Assembly (NCBI GenBank): GCA_900767825.1
Contig: CAAGAN010000006.1
Location: 1-64,000 of the forward strand
Source of the DNA: Bacilli bacterium
GTDB lineage: Bacteria > Bacillota_I > Bacilli_A > RFN20 > CAG-826
Direction: 5' to 3'
Length of the DNA stretch: 64,000 nt
The position numbers were made by a program, and so were the translations under genes. The notes beneath the pieces are model-generated. The model made no database searches and had not been told where the DNA came from. It was given only the letters and a program-made list of their open reading frames with translations. Shown one piece after another: positions 1 through 8,653 of this stretch (position 1 is its first letter; each line of letters begins with the position of its first letter).

Positions 1-3000
1 AATAACCAATTGGCGAATTCGCTAATGCTAGAATATATAAATGAAGAAGGGATGCTATCAATCGCTGCTTGCTTTGCTGTGTTTTTTAGCAAGGCATTAA
101 GTGAGAAAGAAGCCTTTTTGAAAGTCATATTAACAACTCCTTGAGCCCCTTTTTTGCTCATAAAACCAAGCAAATATTTGTTTATTGCAGTTTGAGCAAA
201 ATCAGACTTAAATGGCAACTGAGAAAGCAATTGCGGTGCTAATTTATTGCTGTTTTGTATGCCGGACCCACCGAGCAACGCAAACGCGCCTCCGATAAAC
301 GCAGATGTGATTACGTTTGCCATATTAATATTTCTCTTATTAATCAAATCGGCTCCTGCACTTTCTACCATTGATAATAATGCATTCGCACCTATTTGTC
401 CGATAGTGCCTATACTGCTAGATCCTATAGCGCCTCCAATTGCTCCAATAGCTGCACTGAACAGAACTTCGCCAACGTTAATGTTGCTCCATCCATTTTG
501 AATGCCTTGTGAAACTGTATTGACGGTAGCGCTCACGACTGCACCGACAATCGCACCAATAAATAATGCAGTTAGTGATACAATAAACTTACCGCTTGGA
601 TCAACGTTCATCACAGGGTTATCGCCACAGTACATGTAGAGGTTCAATCCATTGATTTGCGATTTGGTTTCGTCCAGGATGGAAAGTTCATCTGGAGAGA
701 TGAATCTGCCCATTACGGGAGAGTAGTACCTGGAATTTAGGTAATACCAGCCTGTCTCGGAATCAAAGTAGTAGCCGCGATACCTGAATGGGTTGATGTC
801 ACCAATCTTCTCTTCGCTCTGGTTTACGACTACATGGTTGCCATAGGCATCGTAATAGTATTTGGCTACAAGCTTAAGGTTGTCTTTTCGGTAGATCCTC
901 AAGACATCACCTTGGATGTTTCTTTCGTAGATGTACTCAACGCCATTGAGAGCAAAGCCGATGAGCTTGTCGGAAGAATAGTGGTAGATGATTTCCTTGC
1001 TATCGGATTTTTCGGCAAGAATTTTGTTGTTGAGAACGAAATAGGTGGTCCTGGTGCCATCAATCATCTTGCTTGTCCTAGTGCCGTTTAGGCCATAGGT
1101 ATAGACTATATGATTGTCAAGCGAAACGAGTTTACCCTTTTTGCTCCAAGTCAGATTTTGGCCGCCAATGGTAGCGGGCCTGCCCATTGCATCGTAGGTA
1201 ATTGCTTCTCCGTTGAAGTAAGTGAGCATGTCTTTATAGCCAGATGCATAGGTGTAGGAAACGATGGTGGGGAAATTGAGCCTGTCTTCGAGTGAATATT
1301 TGCATTCCTTCTTGAGCAAGATGTTCCCTCCGGCGTCGTATTTATAGACAATAGTCTTGTTCAAGGCGGGGTTGTCTTCGCGTATGAGCCTTCCGAGTTT
1401 ATCGTATTGATAGCGTGTCTCGAGCTCGTTTCTCATGATGGATACGATATTTCCGGATACGTCATACTCATATTCTGTGACGCTGCTTATGACGCCACCG
1501 ATGCGAACATCATGCTCTTTAACAAGATCGATGGAGTTTTCACCGTATCGTAGATATTCGATGCTTTCATCTATGAGAGAACGCCTACCGTCGAGAAGTT
1601 CTTTTCTAATGACCCTCCCCAAGGCATCATATAGGAATCTGTGCTTGGTGTCGTCGATAAAAACCGCTTTGACTCGATCGCCCCTGGTTTCGTCATATTC
1701 AAATGACGTGTTTATAGCGATGTTGTCTGCGATTTCTTTTTTTGCGGCGACCCTGCCGCGACTGTCGTAAGCAATGTCTTCTCTAGTAACCACTTTGTCT
1801 ACAAAGTATTCGTTGGAAGAAATTTGGTCTTCTGCGTTGTAGGTAGTTGTTACGGTCTCCTCGCCAGAGTTTCTGTAAATATAAATCAAGCGGTTCCTAT
1901 CATCATATTTATAGAGGATGGAATCCTCCTCGTTTGTGGCTGTCGAAACTAGCGCGCCGTATTTGTCGGTAACGGTCGCTGATTCGAAGCCGTCCGCGAA
2001 TGTGGTAGTAACCTTTTGACCGTTGGAAACGTTTTTGTCGGAGTAGTTGTCTTCATACTTGGTGCTGGCAAGCTCAATGCCGTTCAACCTGGTTGAAACC
2101 TTTCTTCCCTTGTTGTCTATGGTATAGGAGAACTTGATGCCGTGGTGCGCAAGGCTTACCAGGCGATTTGCAACATAACCATATTGGGTAGAGTTGTCTT
2201 GCCCGTTTGCATCGCTTGCCATTTCGGTCATCAGACCTGTGTTGAAATCGTAGCCATAGACCATGACCTGTCCATTTGGACGCGTTATGGAAGAAACGAC
2301 ATCGGTTCCCGGGAGATAGGTAGCTTTCTCTTGGGGGCAGCTGCCGTCTTTATCACGCATAACCCCATTGGATTCGATTGCATTGCCCCCTTCGTCGAAT
2401 TCAGTTCTGGAGACCTTGGCCAAAGATGAGTTGGCTTTGTTGTATTCTCTGGTTTCGACGATGTTACCCTTTTTGTCGTAATAAGATTCTTTGCAGTTTC
2501 CATCACCATCTTCTTCGTAGATTGGGCGTCCGTTTGCATCGAACAAAGCCCTAGATGTCTTGACGAGGCCATATCGATCGGTTGTGGCGAAAGAAGTAGG
2601 GCTATCGCCATCGAAATCGCCGAATTTCGTTTCCGAGTCTTTGGTGGTACAAGAGATTGCGCGATCTCTCTCGTCGAATTCTTTGATGGTGGCATCGGAA
2701 CGGTAAATCCTGACTTTCTTCAAATTGCTGAGATTGATTTCCTTGTTAAAGGATATCGTAAGAACGACAGTGCCGCTTTTTCTTCTGACAAGAACCGGCA
2801 CTGCCAAGATTCCATGAGGGATTTTCTTGAACTTAAATGCCTTTTTTGTTCCATCGGAATCTATATTGAATTCAGCGGTGTTGTTCTTTGTTTGGTTCGG
2901 GTCGACGCCGGAGAAATCAATGCTCAAGGCCATCATTTCTCGGTTTGAGAAACCCGATAGATCAATCCCACTGCCTCCGAATTTGATTGTTGTTTCGGCG

Positions 3001-4022
3001 GACAATGAATTGCCTCCTTGCAAAGCAATCTCGCCCATGAGGTTTTTAGCTTCGTAGGATAGTTCGAAAAACTGCTTGTCTCCATTGTAACAATTGACTG
3101 AAACGGTATCTTTGTATTTCTCATCCTCATCGTGATAGGCTTGGCCGATTAACCTTCCTTCGTAGTCGAGGTGATAGACATCGATTGTTCTTGCCTCTTT
3201 GTTTTTTACCTCGATATAATCGCCGGTGTTTTCAATCAAGGTAGTCGACAATACTTGATTGTCCTTTGCTTCGACACCGCCTTCGGAGATAGAGCAAACA
3301 GAGGATTTTTCGGTAACCGAGGAGACCATGAAGCCGTTCCAGGTAAATTCGACTGACTGTCCGATTCCGTCTTTGATGCTAGTGAGCCTTCTGCTACTAT
3401 CGAAAGCGAATGTGGTGGATTCGGCTTTCCCCTTTTCGTTCAGCTTGGTCATGGTGAAGGTGTTGGTAGAATTTTTGAATCTTGTCTTTTTTCCAGCGGA
3501 ATCGGCCACTGAATCAAGTTCATTTCCTTTATTGTAGTGAAGCACCACTTTCTGGTCCTCCGAAGAGATTTCAACCAGTTTTCCATCGACATAGGATAGG
3601 CTAATCTCGTTTTCGTAACGGTCGGAGAGATAGACCAGCCTTCCGTAATAGTCGAATCCAAGGAGGTTACCTTCTCTATCATATATGTAGTCCTGGACGC
3701 TTTCTTTTTGTTTTTCGATGTAGAATTCCTTCAATTCGCGAAGGTTGTTAAGCTTTACCTGATAGTCGTTAATTTTCTCGTATACCTTTTTCAAGGCAAC
3801 TTTTTGTTCTTCAATTTGCCTATTCATGCTGGTGATTTGGAATGCGTATGACTTTTCCTGGTAATCATCATTAAGCTTCGCTTGCTCGCTGGTGGCATTG
3901 ACATACTTGGCGGTCTTTTCACCACTATAGGTTTGGGCTCCTTCGCTATCGTGGGTGTACAAAGCGACGCAACCTTCATTTGCTTCGGATGCCAAGTTAC
4001 CCTGCTCATTGGCTCGGTCCAT
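1..4022 (-). CDS. RHS/YD-repeat toxin-type protein, C-terminal half (runs off left edge)
   Basis: The minus strand is open from ATG 4022 to the window edge; I translated the first ~200 codons, a mid segment and the last ~260 codons in one frame. Residues ~45-110 are coiled-coil-like (QITSMNRQIEEQKVALKK). YD repeats follow (YDREGNLLGFDYYGRLVYL, YKYDDRNRLIYIY, YQYDKLGRLIRE). Near 800-660 comes the classic RHS core (NPFRYRGYYFDSETGWYYLN, GRFISPDE, YMYCGDNPVMNVDPSGK). After DPSGK there is a glycine/alanine-rich hydrophobic stretch (FIVSLTALFIGAIVGAVVS), as in Bacillota RHS proteins, and then the variable C-terminal region, which probably carries the toxin domain and is cut by the edge. In known RHS/Tc proteins the core forms a shell around a cleaved C-terminal toxin. 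The ATG overlaps the stop of the upstream gene as TAATG, so translation is probably coupled. The toxin type cannot be told from this window. Confidence 0.9.
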   Translation of the reverse strand, partial: MDRANEQGNLASEANEGCVALYTHDSEGAQTYSGEKTAKYVNATSEQAKLNDDYQEKSYAFQITSMNRQIEEQKVALKKVYEKINDYQVKLNNLRELKEFYIEKQKESVQDYIYDREGNLLGFDYYGRLVYLSDRYENEISLSYVDGKLVEISSEDQKVVLHYNKGNELDSVADSAGKKTRFKNSTNTFTMTKLNEKGKAESTTFAFDSSRRLTSIKDGIGQSVEFTWNGFMVSSVTEKSSVCSISEGGVEAKDNQVLSTTLIENTGDYIEVKNKEARTIDVYHLDYEGRLIGQAYHDEDEKYKDTVSVNCYNGDKQFFELSYEAKNLMGEIALQGGNSLSAETTIKFGGSGIDLSGFSNREMMALSIDFSGVDPNQTKNNTAEFNIDSDGTKKAFKFKKIPHGILAVPVLVRRKSGTVVLTISFNKEINLSNLKKVRIYRSDATIKEFDERDRAISCTTKDSETKFGDFDGDSPTSFATTDRYGLVKTSRALFDANGRPIYEEDGDGNCKESYYDKKGNIVETREYNKANSSLAKVSRTEFDEGGNAIESNGVMRDKDGSCPQEKATYLPGTDVVSSITRPNGQVMVYGYDFNTGLMTEMASDANGQDNSTQYGYVANRLVSLAHHGIKFSYTIDNKGRKVSTRLNGIELASTKYEDNYSDKNVSNGQKVTTTFADGFESATVTDKYGALVSTATNEEDSILYKYDDRNRLIYIYRNSGEETVTTTYNAEDQISSNEYFVDKVVTREDIAYDSRGRVAAKKEIADNIAINTSFEYDETRGDRVKAVFIDDTKHRFLYDALGRVIRKELLDGRRSLIDESIEYLRYGENSIDLVKEHDVRIGGVISSVTEYEYDVSGNIVSIMRNELETRYQYDKLGRLIREDNPALNKTIVYKYDAGGNILLKKECKYSLEDRLNFPTIVSYTYASGYKDMLTYFNGEAITYDAMGRPATIGGQNLTWSKKGKLVSLDNHIVYTYGLNGTRTSKMIDGTRTTYFVLNNKILAEKSDSKEIIYHYSSDKLIGFALNGVEYIYERNIQGDVLRIYRKDNLKLVAKYYYDAYGNHVVVNQSEEKIGDINPFRYRGYYFDSETGWYYLNSRYYSPVMGRFISPDELSILDETKSQINGLNLYMYCGDNPVMNVDPSGKFIVSLTALFIGAIVGAVVSATVNTVSQGIQNGWSNINVGEVLFSAAIGAIGGAIGSSSIGTIGQIGANALLSMVESAGADLINKRNINMANVITSAFIGGAFALLGGSGIQNSNKLAPQLLSQLPFKSDFAQTAINKYLLGFMSKKGAQGVVNMTFKKASFSLNALLKNTAKQAAIDSIPSSFIYSSISEFANWL

Positions 4023-6421
4023 TAAGCCTTTAACTCTTTTTGAGCGTTAAGCTGCTCATTCAATGAATTTATGGAATTGGAGTATGATTCGCATTGGCTT
4101 TGGAGTTCGTTGATGTAGTCCTCGCATTGCTTGATTTGGGCTCCGACATTCGTGATGTCTTCGTTCTCATAGTAATCTGCGATGTCCGTGTCGGAATTGA
4201 TATCAAGTCGTTGTTCTACTTGAAGCTCTATGGTTGCATCACCAAAGCTAACACTCGATTTCGTTTTGTTGAGAGTATCTCCGCTATCACCGGTGAAGTT
4301 GTAATTTATTGTGAATTCGCTGGTTGCATTCTTGATGTAGTATCTGCCGTCTTTATAAAGTGGTGCTACTTTGACATGGGTTTCGTATAGGGGAATTTGC
4401 TTTCCATCACGACTAATGTATGGTTTTTCGCTGCTGCCGTCGAGGAAACTGATGTCCTTGATGGAATAAAGCCTTTTTTCCTTCAATGAATTGACAACTC
4501 TATTCCTTTCGTTTGACGGGAATAAGGAATCGGCTCTTTTCTTGTCGATATCAATCCCGGATTTGCTTTCGCTGTAGAAAGTAGCGATCCATGTCCCCTT
4601 TTTGCTTAGGGTAAGAGGGATTGTCGTCTTCTTGTCGCTGGATGTAAGAGAAAACGTTAAATCCATCTTCATGTCAGACTGTTTGGCATAGTTGAGTTTG
4701 CTATTTGTAGACACGAAAGCCAAACCATCGTCACTATCGACTTGATAGGTAACATCATGGATGACACCGTCCATACCTTTATATTTGAGCTTTTGATCAT
4801 TGCCGAGGTAGACTTCGTCCTTGGCAACGACAATTTCCCTGTCACTTCCGTCTTTGTAGAACCATTTTTCGGTCAAGACATGGGTGTTGTTATCTCCATC
4901 GATATAGAGAACTTCCTTGATGCCTTTGGTTTTATTGACGTTCCTTCTATCTTTGATCAGGCATTGCGAGAGGTTGAACATCCATCCCTTTGGCAAGCCA
5001 ACTGTTTTCGGCCTTTCGAATTTCTGCGTCAAAAGCCTAGAATCGTAGAACATGCTGAATGGAACCCTGAATGCCTTGGAGGCAATCGAACCCAACGAGA
5101 AGCCATGTTGCAAAGATCCCTCGAAGACGTTTATTTTGCTCTTTCCCGAACGGCCTAACTCCTTTTCTATGAATGGAGTGCCGGCTTTGACTTCCCCAAT
5201 GGAGACGAACTTTGAACCAATATATGGTCTGTTGGTAGTGTTGGAAGAGTAGATTCCGTAAATCTCGACATAGTTGTCGGCAAACCCTTCGTCGGTACAT
5301 TCATCATCTGAAACTGACATTGGGGTGCCGGAATACTTGAATTCCAAAACGATGTCCTTGGCTGCTTTGCCGGCATCGACTGCTTCGATTGCGTCCTTGA
5401 CTTTTTTGGTGATGTCGATGGTGATTGATTCGAGTGTTTCATCGAAATTTTGCGTTTTGATGAGATTGCTATCTTCTTCATCGTAAACCTCGAAGCCTTC
5501 GTTAAAGTTCTTCACGTGAGATTTGTCGAAGTTCAAGGTAAATAGGGTCTCGAAATTCTTGCTTTGCCTTGAAATCAACTCGCTTGCGATTTCGCTTGCC
5601 TTAATCGTTGCCTTGAGCATGTATTCTTGCCTTCCTTTGTAGCCAAAGAAATACAAGTCATTTGATGGCTGAGCCGCCTTGCCGTCTCTAAATGACTCAA
5701 GGGTAATCATTGGGGGTACATTGCCGGAAACGTTGAAGACGATGTGCAACTCGTCTTTGAGAATATTTTCGTTTACATAACCCGGATTGGCAATGATAGC
5801 ACAATGACCATCTTCTGTATGAGCAGTATCAAGGTTGGTGGAAATTCTGCCGTTTTCGGTAACTATGTGGATACCATTTATGGAAAACATTTCGTTCCCG
5901 GCAGCATCTTTTAGAATGAATTCTCTTACTTTTATTTCAGGATTATTTGCGCCATCCATCGCGAAATCGAACACGTAATTGTATTTTTCGCGCTGCCTGC
6001 CAATGAGGATGTCGAATTCCAAACCATTGTCTTTAGACTTAACGGAAAGTTTATCGTTTTGGGCGTTAACGACGCCATAGTCAAGACATTTGCCTTGGTC
6101 TCTGGGGATTGCTTCCCCTTTGACGGCAAGACCAACGAATTTGATTGTTGCGGTCTTTCCCTTAAAATTAAAGCATGCGATTAACTCGCTTGGCTTTACT
6201 GTGGTGGGAACAGGTTTCAAATCTGAAACGAATCCCTCGGTTCTTTTAGCGAAGGCTAAATCGATGTTCTTCTTGCTTCCAAAGATTGTGATATCCCTTC
6301 CTTCGACTTTGACGTTGTTGGCAGGAAGAGCAGAGATGATGGTCCCTTCTGCTTTTGCAAGGGGGACACGTTGGGTGTTTTTGCTCACTCTGAGCAATTG
6401 TTTAACATTAATCTTGTTCAT
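4022..6421 (-). CDS. RHS-associated N-terminal half (799 aa), no signal peptide
   Basis: The protein has 799 residues and starts at an ATG with a strong AGGAGG ~9 nt upstream. No signal peptide or membrane segment is visible. Residues ~1-240 look like beta-rich domains I cannot name. About 250-400 resembles the DNRLRE-type module found ahead of RHS repeats. Around 440-500 is the sequence typical of the entry to RHS shells (FRVPFSMFYDSRLLTQKF ... GLPKGWMFNLSQ). The C-terminus is a coiled coil (QIKQCEDYINELQSQCE). It is the part that normally precedes the YD repeats in one long protein, but here a TAA stops it and the ATG of the repeat half overlaps as TAATG. This could be a genuine two-subunit arrangement, as in Tc B/C variants, or an old split of one gene. 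The coiled coils on both sides of the junction could hold the two chains together. Confidence 0.8.
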   Translation of the reverse strand: MNKINVKQLLRVSKNTQRVPLAKAEGTIISALPANNVKVEGRDITIFGSKKNIDLAFAKRTEGFVSDLKPVPTTVKPSELIACFNFKGKTATIKFVGLAVKGEAIPRDQGKCLDYGVVNAQNDKLSVKSKDNGLEFDILIGRQREKYNYVFDFAMDGANNPEIKVREFILKDAAGNEMFSINGIHIVTENGRISTNLDTAHTEDGHCAIIANPGYVNENILKDELHIVFNVSGNVPPMITLESFRDGKAAQPSNDLYFFGYKGRQEYMLKATIKASEIASELISRQSKNFETLFTLNFDKSHVKNFNEGFEVYDEEDSNLIKTQNFDETLESITIDITKKVKDAIEAVDAGKAAKDIVLEFKYSGTPMSVSDDECTDEGFADNYVEIYGIYSSNTTNRPYIGSKFVSIGEVKAGTPFIEKELGRSGKSKINVFEGSLQHGFSLGSIASKAFRVPFSMFYDSRLLTQKFERPKTVGLPKGWMFNLSQCLIKDRRNVNKTKGIKEVLYIDGDNNTHVLTEKWFYKDGSDREIVVAKDEVYLGNDQKLKYKGMDGVIHDVTYQVDSDDGLAFVSTNSKLNYAKQSDMKMDLTFSLTSSDKKTTIPLTLSKKGTWIATFYSESKSGIDIDKKRADSLFPSNERNRVVNSLKEKRLYSIKDISFLDGSSEKPYISRDGKQIPLYETHVKVAPLYKDGRYYIKNATSEFTINYNFTGDSGDTLNKTKSSVSFGDATIELQVEQRLDINSDTDIADYYENEDITNVGAQIKQCEDYINELQSQCESYSNSINSLNEQLNAQKELKA

Positions 6422-6442
6422 TTATTTTAACCTCCTGTAATG

Positions 6443-7318
6443 TTAAAAGATCAATTTAAGGTGTCGGATCATGTCGACACGAAGCGGATTTTTGCCGTAT
6501 CCACTGTCACGAACGTGGCAATCAACGGTGATGCCGAGTTCCTTTTCGAGGTAGCCCTTGATTCGGTATTTGTTGTACTCGTCCTCCTGCCTTGCCGGAT
6601 CTACTTCCACGAACAAATCGAAGTCGCTATATTCATTGGCGATGTTTTTGGCATAGGAGCCATAGTAGAAAAGGGAAGTGACCCCATAAGCAGACTCTAG
6701 GATGGGTTTTATCTTTTCTATCCTTTTCAAAAGGATACCTAGGGGGATGAACTTGTGTTTTTGATTGAGGACTTCAGATCTCTGAATGAGATTGAGCATC
6801 AACAACTTCGCCCCTTCGATTTCGTTTGACGAGATGAGGCTGAGAAGCTTTTCGACTGCAAAGGCGTAGAATATCACCGGTACCCTTCCTTGCTTGATGA
6901 GAAGGAAGTTAGTGGCGATTTCCGCCATCTCGACGTTGAACTCCTCCCTGAATGGCCTTTTTAGGATTATGGAGATGAAGAGATCCCTGAAATTCATCTC
7001 TTCTAAAGAGTTGCCGGAAGAGAAAATGGACTTTAGTTTTGCATAGTCAACATCGTCGTTTGTGTGGGACGTGTCTAGATAGATGTCCAGGCTGCGAAGG
7101 AGAGTGTCCATCGAGAAACGAGATTGTGGGCTTTTGATAAAGCTAAGTATTTTTTTGAACCTAAGCATCTTTTCTTGCCTAGAATCGTTAGGTGCCCTAA
7201 ATTCGTGATAGACATCCCTCCATTCTTCTTCGTCAATATTAGAGAGAGGCTTCCTGGAAGACGCATACTTGCAAAATAGATAATCCAGTTTAGGATTGTA
7301 TTTATTTGTTTTTCCCAT
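6443..7318 (-). CDS. Degenerate Fic-like domain plus MNT-type nucleotidyltransferase
   Basis: The protein has 291 residues, with GGGAGG 8 nt before ATG. Residues ~210-255 hold a minimal nucleotidyltransferase site (FYYGSYAKNIANEYSDFDLF: GS followed by DxD), as in MntA/KNTase-like proteins that transfer AMP or another nucleotide. The segment around residues 115-150 (KRPFREEFNVEMAEIATN, then LLIKQGRVPVIF) follows the spacing of a Fic domain (HPFxxGNGRxAR...LL..G..P), but the catalytic His and the GNGR loop are missing. It may be a regulatory pseudo-Fic or a chance likeness. The start overlaps the holin-like gene by 17 bp, and the stop lies 21 bp before the RHS gene, so it is in the same operon. 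A role in modifying or silencing the RHS toxin before release is inference only. Confidence 0.65.
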   Translation of the reverse strand: MGKTNKYNPKLDYLFCKYASSRKPLSNIDEEEWRDVYHEFRAPNDSRQEKMLRFKKILSFIKSPQSRFSMDTLLRSLDIYLDTSHTNDDVDYAKLKSIFSSGNSLEEMNFRDLFISIILKRPFREEFNVEMAEIATNFLLIKQGRVPVIFYAFAVEKLLSLISSNEIEGAKLLMLNLIQRSEVLNQKHKFIPLGILLKRIEKIKPILESAYGVTSLFYYGSYAKNIANEYSDFDLFVEVDPARQEDEYNKYRIKGYLEKELGITVDCHVRDSGYGKNPLRVDMIRHLKLIF

Positions 7319-7607
7319 CGTTGCGCCTCCCTACGTTTTCCTTATGAAAAAGCTGTTTGATAATCTGGTTGGTTCCAGTGGAACCTGCACCAGATACGAA
7401 GCCGATTACCAATGCTTCGTAAATGTTTTCTGCTTCCACAAACTCTGGTGCTGTGAAGTAGATGAGCACGGCCAAGAGCCCTCCCGCCGCGGTGGTTACG
7501 ACAGGAATAAACTTGTTGGCGCCATCGACTTTTCTAAAGATGAGCTTGTAAATTTCGCCAATGACATAGCAGCAGATGACTATGACTGGCACATAAGCAA
7601 TGTCCAT
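7302..7607 (-). CDS. Phage holin-like small membrane protein
   Basis: The protein has 101 residues and three likely membrane helices (residues ~4-22, ~36-52, ~68-86). The first is followed by basic residues (YKLIFRKVDGANKF), and the C-terminal tail is basic. The pattern GLLAVLIYF...VIGFVSGAGSTGTNQIIKQL matches small phage holins of Clostridia and Bacilli that form membrane pores for lysis enzyme or toxin release. A GGGAGG lies about 12 nt before ATG. It sits 5 bp after the upstream membrane/coiled-coil gene and overlaps the next gene by 17 bp. No endolysin is seen in the window. Because it is in an operon with giant RHS proteins that lack signal peptides, a TcdE-like export role is a reasonable inference. 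Family assignment comes from pattern only. Confidence 0.7.
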   Translation of the reverse strand: MDIAYVPVIVICCYVIGEIYKLIFRKVDGANKFIPVVTTAAGGLLAVLIYFTAPEFVEAENIYEALVIGFVSGAGSTGTNQIIKQLFHKENVGRRNDGKNK

Positions 7608-7612
7608 ATGTT

Positions 7613-7906
7613 TTAATTTCCTCCCTTCCCACAGAGCTCGTCTATTCGCTTCTCGGCATTTCTTATAGATTCCTCGAGCTTGGCTAGACGCTCCGCGACA
7701 TTGCGGTATCTTTCGTCGACGATTCCGATATTCTTCTCGACCCTGTCGACGCAGGCCTTGATATAGCCTATGTCGGATAGCATCGTTCCCTCGTGCTTGC
7801 CTTCTCTTTTATGATCGATTCGCTCGTTTCGCCTAAAGGCCAAAAGAGCGAAAAGGATGCTTGAAATTGATGCAATGAGGGAGGTGATTGAAATAGCTAG
7901 TTCCAC
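7613..7906 (-). CDS. Membrane-anchored coiled-coil protein of phage lysis-cassette type
   Basis: The protein has 97 residues. One N-terminal membrane segment (residues ~4-24, ITSLIASISSILFALLAF) is followed by a basic stretch (RRNERIDHKREGKHEG) and a coiled coil to the end (DIGYIKACVDRVEKNI ... LAKLEESIRNAEKRIDEL). Very similar small proteins lie next to holins in phages and mobile elements of Clostridia, comparable in role to XhlA but with the opposite order of parts. The start is GTG 7906, with AAGGAGG 9 nt upstream. An ATG two bases earlier is out of frame and meets a stop after three codons. It probably helps the holin-like protein encoded 5 bp downstream. Confidence 0.7.
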   Translation of the reverse strand: MELAISITSLIASISSILFALLAFRRNERIDHKREGKHEGTMLSDIGYIKACVDRVEKNIGIVDERYRNVAERLAKLEESIRNAEKRIDELCGKGGN

Positions 7907-7927
7907 ATATTTTTGCCTCCTTTCTAA

Positions 7928-8001
7928 CCTATGAAGGCCACGGGAGCTTCGCTGCTACCCCAAACAAGCGGGTGGCTCTTTATGCCTTCAAATGCAATAG
8001 G
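7928..8001 (-). other. Candidate structured RNA segment between regulator and lysis-type genes
   Basis: On the minus strand three nested arms pair around one centre: CCTAT with ATAGG (outermost, 8001-7997 and 7932-7928), GAAG with CTTC, and GCCAC with GTGGC. An inner GCTT/AAGC pair closes a G-rich loop. All unpaired bases of the middle tiers are on the 5' side. No U-run follows, so it does not look like a terminator. It ends about 17 bp before the AAGGAGG of the next gene. I do not recognise it as a known riboswitch or ribozyme; it could be a leader or processing element. Confidence 0.4.
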
Positions 8002-8024
8002 AGAAAAAGTAGAGCTCTGATAAC

Positions 8025-8588
8025 CTAATTGAGAAAATTTTGAATTTTTTCTTCGACTTTCTTTGAAGTTATTAAGAGCCTCTTATGCACGGCTGGCTGA
8101 GAAATTCCAAGACTCTTAGCAACTTCTCTTTCGGTTTTTCCTTCAAACCTTATTGATAAATATATGGAACGCTCTTCCTTGCCAAACTCACCCAAAACCT
8201 CCATGATTTTGCTTTTCAGTTCCATTAAATCAAAAGCTTGTTTTGGGTCTGCCGAATCATCTATGAAATCGATGTTGCCATTGCTCTCTTGTATAGCCTC
8301 CATAGATATAGGGGTACCGGTTCTTGGATGGTAAAAGCCGAATGGGCATTCTGTCGAACAGTTAAGTCGACATTTTACTGGAAGGGCTTTTTGGTTAAGA
8401 ATGACGCATCTTGATTCCTCGTCCTGACGCTTATATTCGGCTTCATCCATTGAATGGAGCATCCTGAAAAGGGCATGGTCGCACCATATCCTTTTCTTAA
8501 GTCCCGTGTCGTAGTAATAAGGGGTTTCGTCTGTCTTCTCATAGCTCCATTTGTAGCCGTTCTCTTCGTAATAATTTTTATTAGTCAT
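8025..8588 (-). CDS. Sigma-70 region 4-like transcription regulator with a Cys cluster
   Basis: The protein has 187 residues from ATG 8588, chosen because AGAGGAA lies 8 nt upstream; the frame stays open further 5' but without a ribosome site. The C-terminus (~residues 125-180) is a sigma region-4 helix-turn-helix (FEGKTEREVAKSLGISQPAV) preceded by an acidic/hydrophobic helix (MEVLGEFGKEERSIYL). Residues ~75-95 contain four Cys in CRLNCSTECPF plus an upstream C, a likely metal site common to sigma-like regulators carried on mobile elements of Clostridia. Region 2 of a full sigma factor is not recognisable, so it may be a partial sigma or a sigma-like activator. It is the first gene of the string leading to the holin and RHS genes, which suggests it controls that operon. 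Confidence 0.75.
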   Translation of the reverse strand: MTNKNYYEENGYKWSYEKTDETPYYYDTGLKKRIWCDHALFRMLHSMDEAEYKRQDEESRCVILNQKALPVKCRLNCSTECPFGFYHPRTGTPISMEAIQESNGNIDFIDDSADPKQAFDLMELKSKIMEVLGEFGKEERSIYLSIRFEGKTEREVAKSLGISQPAVHKRLLITSKKVEEKIQNFLN

Positions 8589-8653
8589 TAATATTTCCTC
8601 TTTGTAATTGCGGAGGAAAGACACTTGAGGGCAGGCTGAAAAAGACGCCGTCC

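Noticed and set aside
834..2429. Plus-strand open frames within 0.2-4 kb
   Set aside because: They lie opposite the continuous RHS frame, which has clear YD repeats and an RHS core, and show no protein likeness or ribosome sites.
1..8588. Complete prophage
   Set aside because: Holin-like and regulator genes are phage-type, but no integrase, terminase, capsid or tail genes are present in the window; left extension is unknown.
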